Positions 11,382-21,690 of a DNA stretch of 64,000 nucleotides are shown here, one piece after another. The notes beneath the pieces are model-generated. The model saw only the letters and a list, made by a program, of their open reading frames with translations. It ran no database searches and was not told the origin of the DNA. A program made the position numbers and the translations under genes. Location: contig VDMD01000001.1 of NCBI GenBank assembly GCA_007026445.1, positions 4,340,001-4,404,000 of the forward strand. Reading direction: 5' to 3'. The stretch is from Schizophyllum amplum (Eukaryota > Basidiomycota > Agaricomycetes > Agaricales > Schizophyllaceae). Numbering within the stretch: position 1 is the first letter of the stretch; each line of letters starts with the position of its first letter.

Positions 11382-14355
11382 ATGCCGTACTCGACGCCTC
11401 TCCACTCACCCGCACCGCTGCCCACCCATTCCCACGGCAGGCCCGGTCACCGTCGCTCCTTCTCGACCCATGACCGCTTCTCCGACGCCCACCTCGGGCC
11501 TGGCGCCTTTGCTCCCTTGGGAGGGCTCCCCAGGCGGACGAGGTCTGGCAGTGGAACCAACGCCATCGCGTCCCCGGCTCTTCCGCAACAGAAACCGCGC
11601 GTTTTCCATATCAAATCGTCCGACTCTGACAGCGATGTCGAGTCCGACAACGAAGGAGGCCCCCCGCCCCTCCAGTTGAAGCCCAAAGGCAACACATTCC
11701 GCCTCTCCCTCGACACCCAAAATGTACCCTTCAATGCGCCTCGCACGCAGTCTCCCATCCCCTTCCCGCGCTCGTCACCCCTCAACTCCCCGCAGCCGGG
11801 AAGGATGTCCCCGGCTCCTCAAATGTCCCCACGCCCGGGTATGGTGCGCGCCAACTCGAACCCGCAGATCATCCTGTCGAACGGCAAGGTCCTCAAGTCC
11901 TCCCTCAAGTCTTCCTCGAGCAGCCCATCGATCGCGTCCCAGAACCTGCCGACACCGGTGCCGCCAAAGCATACCGCACACATGCGTGCGCGCTCCGCCC
12001 CAGCAACACCTTCGTTCGACGTGCTCGGCCTTTCGGATTCGTCAGCACCGACGACACCGAAGACCGTCCACTTCGCTGGCACCGACGCCGTCCGCATCTT
12101 TAACCGCACCGCGCGCCCCGCCGCCCTCAGTTTTAGTGGAACAGGCGGTGAGAATGACACGGAGACCGAGACCGAGACCGAGGCGCCGGGCTACTTTGGG
12201 TACATGGGCGCCATCAACATGATGAAAAGCGGAGCAAGGCAAAAGCCGTACGCCTTCCCCACAGCTATCGCATCCTCCACCAAGCCTCCAGAAGCGGAGG
12301 GGGAGACACATTACGAACTTGATACGAGTGTCACGTCCACTATACCCTCCCTTCCTCTTCCCGCCTATGCTTTACCGTCGTACGTCTCTGGCGATCCGGC
12401 CCCCGCCCACCCATCTCTCGCAAGGAACGTATACCTGGAGAGCCTCGAGCTAATCTCGCCACCGCCTTCTAACCCGAGCGAGGAGCTGCGCATGATGGGC
12501 ACCGTCGTCGTGCGCAACATCGCATTCGAAAAGAGTGTTGCTGTCCGCTTCACGCTCGATGACTGGAACACCACGTCCGAGGTGGTGGCGAAGCATACCG
12601 AGTCGCTCATGACGCTGCCGCCGGCGCTACAGACTCGCCACTGGGGCGCACAGGCGCACTCCATGAAGTCTCCGACTACGGACCCTCCGGCAGCACCGCA
12701 GTGGGACCGTTTCTCGTTCAGCATTCGCTTGTCGGACTACTCGCACAACTTAGACACGCGGGTGCTCTGGTTCGTCGTCCGCTTCAGGATTCCGGGCGGT
12801 GGGGACTGGTGGGACAACAACGGTGGGCGCGACTTTAGGGTGGCGTTCCGTCGGGTCACGTCGAAAGAGAGCAGCCGAAACTTCGCGTCCGCGAGGGACA
12901 AGAAGACGAGTGCACCAGGTACGTGCTTATCGAGTCGGGGAGGGGATCATACTCATTGCTTGTCAGCTGCGCTCCCGAACCTCGCACTCCCTCTGTCATA
13001 TCAGGCTTCTGGGGCCCTGCCCCAGGTCATACAACCACCGCCGGCACCCCCTCCCGCTCCGCCGTCGACGACGTCCCCGACGGCGTCCGTACTTGCCCAG
13101 AAGCTCAGCAAGCTGAACCTCACGAATTACTCTAAGCCGAACGTGTCGGGACTGCCCATAGGTACGCATGCGCATCCGTCCTTCGTGCCGCGTCTGACTC
13201 TGTGTAGACGGAAGCAGCGAGTCTATGCCCATCGGGTCGAAGGATAACTCGGCCCCGAGTACCAAGGACAACACCCCGATGGCGTCCAAGTTGAACACCC
13301 CCGTAGCGGGCGTCGGTGTGATCGCGAGCCCTTCACCCAAAATCGCCTCACGCGGCATGGATCTGCACTGGCCCTGGGGCTCCTCGCAAGCGTCGGCGAA
13401 GAAGGAGGAGCAGACGAAGCAGGACGAGCAGCCAGCCAAGGACGAGCCTTTACAGGGCCCGCGGCTAGCGCTTCTGCCGCTTGCGGCGTCGGCGCACTCC
13501 ATTTCGCCATCGACCAGCACAGCGTCTGAAGAAGACGAGGATGACGTATTCGACAAGAAGGCCGCGGATGAGACACCGCCGACCTCGCCAGTCCTAGAGA
13601 AGGGGAAGCTGGTGGACGAGAAGCTTGTCGTCGAGACGCCGAAGGCTGCGCCGGTGTCGCCTGGCGCCGAGCTGGTGGTGCCGATGCCGAAGCTACAGCC
13701 TGCACCGCCGCTTGTGCCGCTGCTCCAGGTCGAGGGTGTAAGCAAGGAGCAGTCGTCCGGCAGGCCTCGCGCAGACACCCTGGACGATGCTCCGAAGCAA
13801 CCTGCGGACGAGATTCCGGTCAAAGTCGCTGCTCCCGCAGAGGCGATCGAGATCAAGGTGCCCACGAAGCAAGCCGACGACGAGGCTCGTGTCGTCCGTG
13901 ACGCGGTGGACGCTCTGCGTAACGGGCTTCCTAACCAGGCGGCGCTCCTGATGCCAGGGCTTCCTACGGCGTCGCTCGATGCGCTGTCGTCGGGCTCGCC
14001 GTCGCCGAGCGAGTTTGTGACCGCGCCGCCATCGCCGAGCCAACGTCCGCAGAGCCCGACCTCCGAGGCGCCGTACATGGCGTTCCAGTCGTTGATGGCG
14101 TCGACGACGCTAGCGCGCAAGGACTCGCCTCCGTCGCGGAAGGATTCACCCTTGTCCTCGTCGCCGTCTTCACGTTCGTCGTCTCCCGTGGGTCCGTCGA
14201 CGCCGCCGGGGCAGCAGAAGTCGGCACCGCTGGCGCATGACTCGCTATACAACGCCTTCGTGCGACAGTGGTGCTTTGCGGGTGCGCCGACGCCGACGGT
14301 GAGCGAGCCAAAGGGAGAGGGCGTCGGTGTGAGCAGCCGGGTGGTGACGGAGTGA
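11382..14355 (+). CDS. Glycogen-targeting regulatory subunit of protein phosphatase 1 (CBM21, Gac1-like)
   Basis: Exons 11382..12918, 12967..13161 and 13208..14355 give 959 aa; both introns have GTACG donors. An RVxF-type PP1 docking motif, KTVHF, lies near residue 229. A CBM21 glycogen-binding domain spans about 347-490 (VYLESLELISPP, VVRNIAFEKSVAVRFTLDDW, RVLWFVVRFRI, and the closing WWDNNGGRDFRVAFRR). This pairing defines the Gac1/PPP1R3 family, which brings PP1 to glycogen synthase. The long tail is Pro/Ser-rich and ends with a conserved-looking HDSLYNAFVRQWCFAG. The frame is open upstream to 11076, but that part would be a poly-Ser/Arg leader, so the ATG at 11382 is preferred. Confidence 0.87.
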
Positions 14356-15144
14356 GCGAGGAGGTAAGCTGCGGCTGTTCGCTCGTGTCTTAGACCTGTG
14401 CATGACGGCTGACGGACATGCTGTCTGCAGGTGTTCGGCACGCGTTGAAGATAACGATTGGCGTTATCTGAGGCTCGGTTCCGGGACGAATGTGTCTGCA
14501 GGACATACCCTCTGTCGGGTACAAAAAGCTGGTCCGCGTCGTCTCTGCGCTGGACCTCGTGCTGTACGATGTCTCATTCCATCTCATCTACTCTTCATCC
14601 ATCCATCTCTTTGCATGCCTCCTCTTGATTCTTTTGCGGACATGACTCGTATATCCACACGAGATGCCCGCAGTGCGTTTGTCGCAAACTGTATAGGATA
14701 TGTTGTACTATTAGTCTCGTTTTCTCCTCTCTTCCTGCTCTATACTCATCGACTCGGTCCACTACACTCGCCGCTCCCCGACTCTGCAAATTTCCCGCAT
14801 CTAGCGCTCGTCCATCTTTTGCTTTGTTGGCATTATTTATGTATCATTCTGTGTACTTTACGTTGAGGGTTGGTGGGATGAGGAGGGGTTAGATCTCGCA
14901 TCGTCGCTGTACTTCTCAGTACTTCGTCTACAATGGATTCCTTTGGACATATGAGTGTTGGTGCTGTGCAAACATAGTCGGTCCGCAAACTGCTATAAGC
15001 GCGAGGCCGGTAAATTGAAGTTGGGGTTGAATTGACGTGGCTTGAGAACAATGGGAATACCTGAAATAGGTTAAAGTGGCGACTTCCTCGTTGCGAATTC
15101 TCCTTGTTCCTGACCCTCACCTCATTCCATCACAACGACGGCCT
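14356..15144. other. Intergenic
   Basis: No gene is supported. Pyrimidine-rich and AT-rich sequence is probably the 3' UTR of the PP1-subunit gene and the promoter of the small membrane-protein gene. Confidence 0.5.
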
Positions 15145-15791
15145 ATGACTGCCCTCAAGGACACTGCTATCTCTGATGCTGAGGAGACAAGACCTCTCGT
15201 CGAGAAGGACGCCGACGACGCCGCGAAGGACGGTTACGACGCGTCAGACTCTGGTAGCGGCAGCGGCGACGAGTCGGACTCAGACGCGGACTCGCCTCGC
15301 CGGCAGCGTGTGAAGGCAGAGCGGGAGCGCCTAGAGAACGAACTCGCCGCGGATCCTCGCTTCAACCAGCCAGCACCTGCGAAATGGAAGCGTCTGGCAC
15401 TCCTAGTTGGCTTCGGACTGCTTGTCTACGCCGCCCTCGCGCTGCGCGAGTACGCGAATCGGCCACCAAAGATCATATACGCCAGCAGGTGCGTATCAGG
15501 CTTCCCAGCATGTGCACTTGGGCTCAATCAGCGCTCTGTAGGTACTCTGAAGAATACAAGTACCGTCCGGCGGCGAGCCCAATCATCACCGAAACGCTAC
15601 GAGGTACGCAGGCTCATGCAAGTGCATCTCCGATCAAACCTGACCGCACGGCAGACGGGCGTCTGCGAGTCCGCGGTGCGGCACCCACGACAAGCATCAA
15701 GCCTACCACCGCTACCCCTACCCCCACGAAGACTGGCCGCAAGCGTCGCGGTAAGAAGCGCTCAAAGGCCGCGAAGAAGAGCACAAAGTAG
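15145..15791 (+). CDS. Small single-pass membrane protein, unknown function
   Basis: Exons 15145..15488, 15542..15603 and 15655..15791 give 180 aa. I do not recognise the family. The N-terminal 80 residues are acidic and Ser-rich (DASDSGSGSGDESDSDAD). One membrane helix lies at about 82-101 (WKRLALLVGFGLLVYAALAL). After it come KIIYASRYSEEYKYRPA and a strongly basic C-terminus (KRRGKKRSKAAKKSTK). Charge distribution suggests an acidic domain on one side of a membrane and a basic tail on the other; the topology is an inference. The ATG at 15145 was preferred to one at 15076, which would add a leader of unlike composition. Confidence 0.75.
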
Positions 15792-16179
15792 ATAGGCATG
15801 TGCGAGTCGACGGGCAGCGGGGGGCGTCGGTATACCAACTATTCATTCATACTTTGGTGAGCTGGGTATGCACTGGTACTTATACCTGTGAGGACTGGCT
15901 GACGAAACTTGACAGGGACTTTTGTCGTTCTTTTGCTACGAGCTACTCTCACAGTTGTATATATAATCAGTGGTCGTTCCATTTCTCGAACTTCTCTGCT
16001 AGAAAGCTCCCGCTACGCCGCTCTTCAACCTTGCCTTGCGGACTGTGGCTCGGTACAAGGCTGGTGAGTACGAAGTGGCGGATAGTCACCAGTACAACTG
16101 CTGAGCGCTAAGTGTCGGCAGGTGACGAGTCGACGTCGAGCCCGAGAGTCAGTACTTGCGAACCCATACATGAACGCAG
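15792..16179. other. Intergenic
   Basis: No gene is seen. The stretch lies between the membrane-protein gene and the left end of the inverted-repeat element. Confidence 0.5.
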
Positions 16180-16219
16180 AGTTTTGCCCGGGCACTGCCC
16201 GGGCAAAACAACGTGACGC
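16180..16219 (+). repeat. Left terminal inverted repeat of the 623-bp element
   Basis: It begins AGTTTTGCCC and ends AACGTGACGC. It is a perfect reverse complement of 16763..16802 and contains the GCCCGGGC palindromes. Confidence 0.9.
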
Positions 16220-16762
16220 CCTCACGTGCCGGCACGTCCGAGTAAATTGTAAATTTAATGTCTGTTCATGTTCAACATTATCAACATTTAGAACATTCAA
16301 CTTCAGGCTTTGACAAGTGGCAACTGACAGTGAGTAGTACCGATTGTAGAACTGAAAGCACCGGCTATGGTTTTTCAACGACGCCTTTCGGAGTGTGCGG
16401 TTACACCGCGAGATGGCGAGTGGCACTATGTTCTGGTGGGAGTTCTCATCCGACTCAACTTGAAGTCTTGACTCAAGTGTCCTTGAATGACTTGCGTTGC
16501 TCTGATTGCTGTGTTTCTGGTGCATTACCTTGCCTTGCAAGGTTTTTCGACACCTTTCGACATCCATAAGTGTTGAAGCCATCGAAACAATGACCAAGAA
16601 CGCAGCAATCAGGGCAACGAAAGTCACTGAGTAAGTGAGGCCCTGAGAACAACTCGACCACGGTCCGAACTTCTCGCCACCGGACCTCTGCCGGACCTAG
16701 GGCGCCATCTCGCCAACGCAAGCTTCGTCAGGCATTGAATATCGAGGTCGATGTGCCGGAAC

Positions 16763-16802
16763 GCGTCACGTTGTTTTGCCCGGGCAGTGCCCGGGCAAAA
16801 CT
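16763..16802 (-). repeat. Right terminal inverted repeat of the 623-bp element
   Basis: A perfect reverse complement of 16180..16219. Confidence 0.9.
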
Positions 16803-17002
16803 TTAAATTCTGCGCAGCGTCACGACAGTCCAAAACTCCAAGAGCCACCTCCACTGAATCCATTGCAATAGAAAACCGCGACGTAAAGTAGTAGTCCGAG
16901 TCAGGATAGCGTGTGAGTCGGAGAGTCCGTAAAGCTTAGCGTGGTAGATAGATCCCAGTCCCAAGCCAACATATTAGGCGGCATAAGTTATGCGTGGTGC
17001 AC

Positions 17003-17082
17003 GCGAGCGTTCAGTCGGCAAGGCGAGCGTGCAGTCGGCAAGGCGAGCGTGCAGTCGGCAAGGCGAGCGTGTAGTCGGCGAG
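17003..17082 (+). repeat. Four tandem 20-bp units
   Basis: The unit GCGAGCGTGCAGTCGGCAAG is repeated four times head to tail with one to three changes in the first and last copies. The array ends seven bases before the stop codon of the chitin deacetylase-like gene, so it lies in that gene's 3' UTR. Confidence 0.92.
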
Positions 17083-17089
17083 GTCGGAC

Positions 17090-19301
17090 TCAGAGCCGGT
17101 TCAGCACGCCGAGCATCCCAACCAGCCCCGCGCCGAGCGCTAGGAGCACCGATGGCAATAATCCAGCGGGCATCATCGCCTGCGCGCCGTTCCCTGGGCC
17201 GTTGAAGGGCGTAGACGACGCCGCGCCGTCCGCGCTGCTGGTGAATGAGCCGCCGAGGCCGCCGCCGGTGAGGTTGGCGCCGTTGGGCTTTGGGATGGGT
17301 GTTAGAAAAGGTTCGAAGAAGGAGAAGAGGGGAGGGGGAGGGGGCACAGTAGGAGGGAGCGGGGCATGACAAAAGAGCAAGCAAGTACGCACCCCGACGG
17401 GCTTTGAAGTGTCCTGGAAGGAGCAGGTGTCCGAGTTGCAGATGCACTCGCCCTCGATGGGGTCCCAAAAGGCAGTTGTGCAGTTAGCCGGGACTGTGAC
17501 GACGGGAAAGGATGGCGAAGGGGGTCAAGGATGAAAAAAAGCGGTCAAGGGTCAGCGCTCGTCAGCCTGGCGAGAGCGACGAAAGTACACGTACGACGAA
17601 AGCGCGCCGACTCGCCGTCCGGCACCGTCTGGTTCGGGTTCGGGTTCGCCACTGTGGGCAGCTGGTCGGGGCAGCCGTACTGTGATTGCACACCACAAGT
17701 CAGTATCCATCTGACAAGATCAACCATGAAGCACAGCCGCCGCCACTCACGCAAGTGCTGAACGGATACTCGTCGAACGTGCATTTGCTCTGCAGGCCCT
17801 CCTCCTTCTCCGGCATCCCGTTGCAGATGTTCTGGTCCACAGCGGGCGTAGAGCACTTCAGTGCGCCCACGCTGTCGAGCTCGGACACGGGCTTGGGGTC
17901 GCGCACCCAGGCGAGGAGCTGCTCGTTGGAGACGATCCAGACTGACAGGGTAGCGTGAGCTCGACGGGGTTGACAGCGATGTGGGATCAAAAGGCGTACC
18001 GTTCTGCTGCTCCTGCGCCCAGTCGAGGAACGCGTTGATCATGTCGATCGTCTTCTGGGGGGTCTTGACGCCAGGGTAGCTAGGCGCGACGTGGATAGGG
18101 TGCGTGTACAGGCCGATGGGCTGCCTATTGTTCTTGTAATGGTCTGTGAACGTGCTCTTCATGTACTCGAGCGTCGCCTCGTCGTCGACCTTCGAGTCCC
18201 CGTTGGCGGCGTCCCTGCGACCGTTAGCAGCGTGCTCGATTTGGGACAGCGGCGATGCCGTGTACTCACAACCAGGGGTCCATCAAGTGAGGGCCAGCGA
18301 CACCGCGCTTGTCGAAGAAGGCGTACATTGGGATCTCCCAGAAGCCGGGCAGCTTGGGTTCGCCCTTGCATAGCCCGCTGACGCTGAGGCAGTTGTTTGC
18401 CATGCCTGAGAAGATGCGATGAGTATGCGACCGTGGAAAGAGGAGATAATTCACCATAATCAAGCGTGTACGGCCAAAAGGCGTCGGTGTCGTCTTCGGT
18501 GACTGGGACGGAGGCCGCCGCGCTGGAGTCGTAGACGAAGGATGCGTCTGCGAGGCGCTTGAGCGTGTCGACGGAGAAGTCCAGGAAGGGCGCGCGGAAG
18601 CCTGGAACGTATGATGAGCAATGCATGGCTGTAACACGTTCGAGACGCGCACCTTGGATGGCTGACATGGGGATACCCGAGAGCGCATTCAGCGCAATTA
18701 GATTGCCGTTGATCTCCTCAGCAGGCGGGTCGCCCACATGAGTCATACTGGTGCGGGCGCGTCAGCGTCTCCGAGCGGAGTGGACTTGGCGAGGCGGACG
18801 TACGTGTGGTCTGCGATCTCATTGCCGGCGACGAACCAGTCTACGCGGGTGTAAGCGGTGCTGATAGAGGTGGGGTAGGCACGCTGCTCACCCGTAACGA
18901 GGCCGAAGTCCGTATAGTTGAGCGAGGTGAAGTAGGTCATCTTGGGCTGGCAGCCGTTGGGGTTCTGGCGGTGCTTGAGGAACTGGTTCACGGCATCGAT
19001 GGTATACGTCTGCACGGCATCATCAGCGGTGAAGACGATGAACTGGGGCGTGTCTTCCTGCAAAGGGTCTTAGTAAACAGTGCACAAGCGGTGCGGGCGA
19101 AAGACGCACGGGGCTCAGACCGCCTGGCGGGCTCGTGCTGGCGCAGTGGCAGTCTGGGAGCTGGCATTTCGACGAGTCGCACGAGTACCCCGCGGCTTCC
19201 CCGCTGGACGTGGGGCCGCTCAGCCCGCCGTCCTGAGCGAGGACGGAGGCGATAGGCGCGCTGGAGAGAGATGCCGCGAGGAGCAAGAAAAGCGGCAGCA
19301 T
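17090..19301 (-). CDS. Chitin deacetylase-like, GPI-anchored polysaccharide deacetylase (CE4)
   Basis: Eleven exons: 19110..19301, 18892..19057, 18804..18840, 18653..18747, 18455..18601, 18270..18405, 18000..18214, 17751..17941, 17595..17679, 17393..17493, 17090..17287; all phases agree, giving 520 aa. A signal peptide (MLPLFLLLAASLSSAPIASV) is followed by a Cys-rich stretch. NodB-fold motifs are FTADDAV (first motif, with Ala where many have Phe), HTMTH (metal-binding His pair), GFRAPF and DPWLD. A Ser/Gly-rich linker and C-terminal hydrophobic helix (LLPSVLLALGAGLVG) predict GPI anchoring. Family members deacetylate cell-wall chitin to chitosan. The start at 19301 was chosen for the signal peptide. 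Confidence 0.88.
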
Positions 19302-19676
19302 CGCAGAGGGTGATGGGGTGGCCGGGAGGAGGAAGATGAAGGCGGGCGAGAAGAAAGGAAAGGCGAGGCGGCGCAGGAATAAAACGAGCGAACAGCTGAG
19401 CCCGAGGCGCGCCCAATCAAGTTTCGCCAACACAAGTTGAAGAAGCCAGAAGTCGGAGCCAATAAGCCGTTTGATCTTGTGCTCTGTTCCGGTCCAGGCG
19501 GCCGTCATCATCCGCGCTCAGGAGACCTGCGGGCTTCCCAGGCCATCCCGCGGCCTCTGCTGGCCTTTTACCAGCCTTTCCTGAATTTCTGACTATGTTG
19601 AACATGACGGAAAGAGAACAAAGGCGTAACTACTGCTCGGCCCTGGGCGCCTAACGCATGACACCTAGGCTCGTGA
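19302..19676. other. Intergenic, upstream of the deacetylase gene
   Basis: It probably holds the promoter of the minus-strand chitin deacetylase-like gene. No coding sequence is supported. Confidence 0.5.
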
Positions 19677-19752
19677 ACCAGCTCGGTCTGCGATAACAAA
19701 TTTGTCTCGTGACCTCGACGTATCGCAGACCGGCTGGGCTCATCCGGAGCGA

Positions 19753-19772
19753 TTTTGGCGGGCCCGCCAAAA
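19753..19772 (+). repeat. Perfect 20-nt palindrome, left arm of foldback-like element
   Basis: TTTTGGCGGG followed directly by its reverse complement. Confidence 0.95.
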
Positions 19773-20812
19773 CATGAGCCTGACTTAGCGAAATTCTGAT
19801 GTCTCTCGCAGGCGCGCGCCTGATGTCGCTTGCCTTCCCCCATCACCTCGTCTCGCTGCTCCACTCCTCTGCCTCCTTCGTCGTCTTTGATCACGAACCA
19901 CCGTTCTTCTCCATCAAACTCGAATGATAAGTCCAAGATTCAACGCCAACATCGTCGAACACGATGCGCGCGCTGGACTCTCTTGGGACTCTCACAAGGC
20001 TTCGACCGCCCCGGGACACGCGCGCAGGCGCGCGCTAGACACCATCCCGTGCTCGTATAGATGGATCTGAGGATGATCACTGTGCGTTCTCGCAGTCTCG
20101 CGCACATCCTCTGTAAACTGATCAAGGATTGTGAGGTGTGTGTACAGAGGTCTGTATCCTACCCTGTCGTACTCAGCCTACGATGTATCACCCCCTCCCA
20201 TCCAAAGCTTACTACCCCCATCCACGGGTGGCTCTTTCGGGCCCCCTACCTCCATAATTATGCGAGGGCGGCACCTCCTCCCTCGATAGACCGCCCAGGC
20301 CTGCTACACCGTGTCAATATACATCCCTTCCATACCGTGCTGCATCATCTGCTCGTGTATTTCCACGCATGGGGTCAATGTAAATACAATATGATTGTCA
20401 TACATGAAGGAGCAAACCTCCAGCGGTAATCTCCGTCGTGTCGAACGTCGATTCCTCGCACAAGTACACTAGCCGACATTCCTCATGTGCGGAAACGGAC
20501 AGCTACGACTCTCTTGCTTGCTCCTGCGCCTGAGGGACACTATATGCGTCTTTTGAATGACCTACGGCATCCCGCTGACTCGAATTCGTCCACCGCTGTC
20601 CGATGCAGAGCCCATCTCGCACGAGAAAGGCCTCTGCAGCTCTTTCCAGAGCCCGAATGCTTACGTTTCGTATATGTTTTATAAGCATAATACATGCCTC
20701 TATTCGAATGCATCGCAATTTGGGGATGAACGAAAGGGCAAGGCGAATGGGAAGGGATCTCGTCCGCGGCACGTAGGGCGCGAGCGTCTGATTTCACTAA
20801 GTCAGGCCCATG

Positions 20813-20832
20813 TTTTGGCGGGCCCGCCAAAA
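20813..20832 (-). repeat. Perfect 20-nt palindrome, right arm of foldback-like element
   Basis: Identical to 19753..19772 and set in an inverted flanking context (GGAGCG outside, CATG inside). Confidence 0.95.
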
Positions 20833-21075
20833 TCGCTCCGGATGTGCCCAGTCCGCTCGCAAGCTCGCTCTGTCTCGTGACTTCTCCCCGCGAACCGATC
20901 ATGTGATGAGTGAGCTTGCCAAGCGGACTGGCCACGCGAGTCTACATGACACCCGCATTGCCAACGCGCAGTTCGCGGTCATCGAGCAACAACACGCGTA
21001 TTGTCACGTGAATAGCGGATCACGCGCCTCGGAATCAACACGCAACAATAACGCGTCTCTGGACCGACGGCGACC

Positions 21076-21690
21076 ATGTACTCCTCCTCCGCTGCACAAA
21101 AGGCCAAGCGCCGCACCCACACGCGCCCAGAGCTCTCAGATGAGCAGAAACAGGAAATTAAGGAGGCCTTTGAGCTCTTCGACACCGACAAGGATGGCTG
21201 CGTCGACTACCACGAGCTCAAGGTCGCCATGCGAGCCCTCGGCTTCGACATGAAGAAGGCAGAGGTGCTCAAGATCCTACGGGACCACGACAAGACGGGC
21301 CATGGACTCATGGACTTTGAGGACTTTGCAAAGATCAGTAAGTGGGTTACGCGTCGGTCCAAACGCGGTATGCTGACGCGACGCGACGTGTTTAGTGAGC
21401 GAGCGTATCCTGGCACGCGACCCCATGGACGAAATCCGGCGGGCGTTCCAGCTCTTCGACGACGACAACACGGGCAAGATCAGCCTGCGCAATCTCCGCC
21501 GCGTCGCGAAGGAGATTGGCGACCGCCTCGAGGACGACGAGCTGTGCGTGCATACCTCCCCACCTTATGTCTCATCCAGTCTGACTGATGGCTACCCACC
21601 AGACAAGCCATGATCGACGAATTCGACCTCGACCAGGACGGAGAGATCAACGAGCAGGAGTTCTTCGCCATCATGACCGACGACGCGTAG
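21076..21690 (+). CDS. CDC31: Centrin (Cdc31-type EF-hand protein)
   Basis: Exons 21076..21337, 21396..21543 and 21603..21690 give 165 aa, the normal length for centrin. EF-hand 1 is complete ([12 protein letters not shown]). The second hand is degenerate ([15 protein letters not shown]), the third is [12 protein letters not shown] and the fourth is [13 protein letters not shown]. The linker [16 protein letters not shown] is characteristic of centrin rather than calmodulin. Centrin acts at the spindle pole body and also in nuclear mRNA export and nucleotide excision repair complexes. The basic N-terminus ([13 protein letters not shown]) is usual for the Cdc31 branch. The introns have GTAAGT and GTGCGT donors. 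Confidence 0.95.

Larger units (their letters stand above)
16180..16802. mobile_element. MITE-like element with 40-bp perfect terminal inverted repeats that are themselves palindromes
   Basis: The left end 16180..16219 and right end 16763..16802 are perfect inverted copies over 40 nt. Weaker inverted similarity continues inward past a shared GTGCCGG. Each end contains a 29-nt near-perfect palindrome (two 14-nt arms around one central base, with core GCCCGGGC and outer GTTTT/AAAAC). The 540-nt interior has no plausible gene; small frames across the ends only read the repeat. Size, inverted ends and lack of coding capacity fit a non-autonomous DNA element. No clear target-site duplication could be assigned. 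Confidence 0.75.
19677..20932. mobile_element. Foldback-like non-autonomous element with nested palindromic ends
   Basis: About 65 nt around 19730..19795 and 20790..20855 are inverted copies with roughly 90% identity. Both contain the perfect 20-nt palindrome TTTTGGCGGGCCCGCCAAAA (19753..19772 and 20813..20832). Outside each arm is a further hairpin: 19684..19695 pairs with 19721..19732, and about 20846..20866 pairs with 20905..20932. The interior has only short, motif-free frames. Nested inverted repeats at both ends resemble foldback elements. The outer limits are uncertain by tens of bases. Confidence 0.65.

Noticed and set aside
16025..16863. Small frames containing FCPGTARAKQRD
   Set aside because: They translate the palindromic terminal repeat and have no other support.
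17003..17082. CRISPR-like array
   Set aside because: The repeats are directly adjacent without spacers and the genome is eukaryotic.
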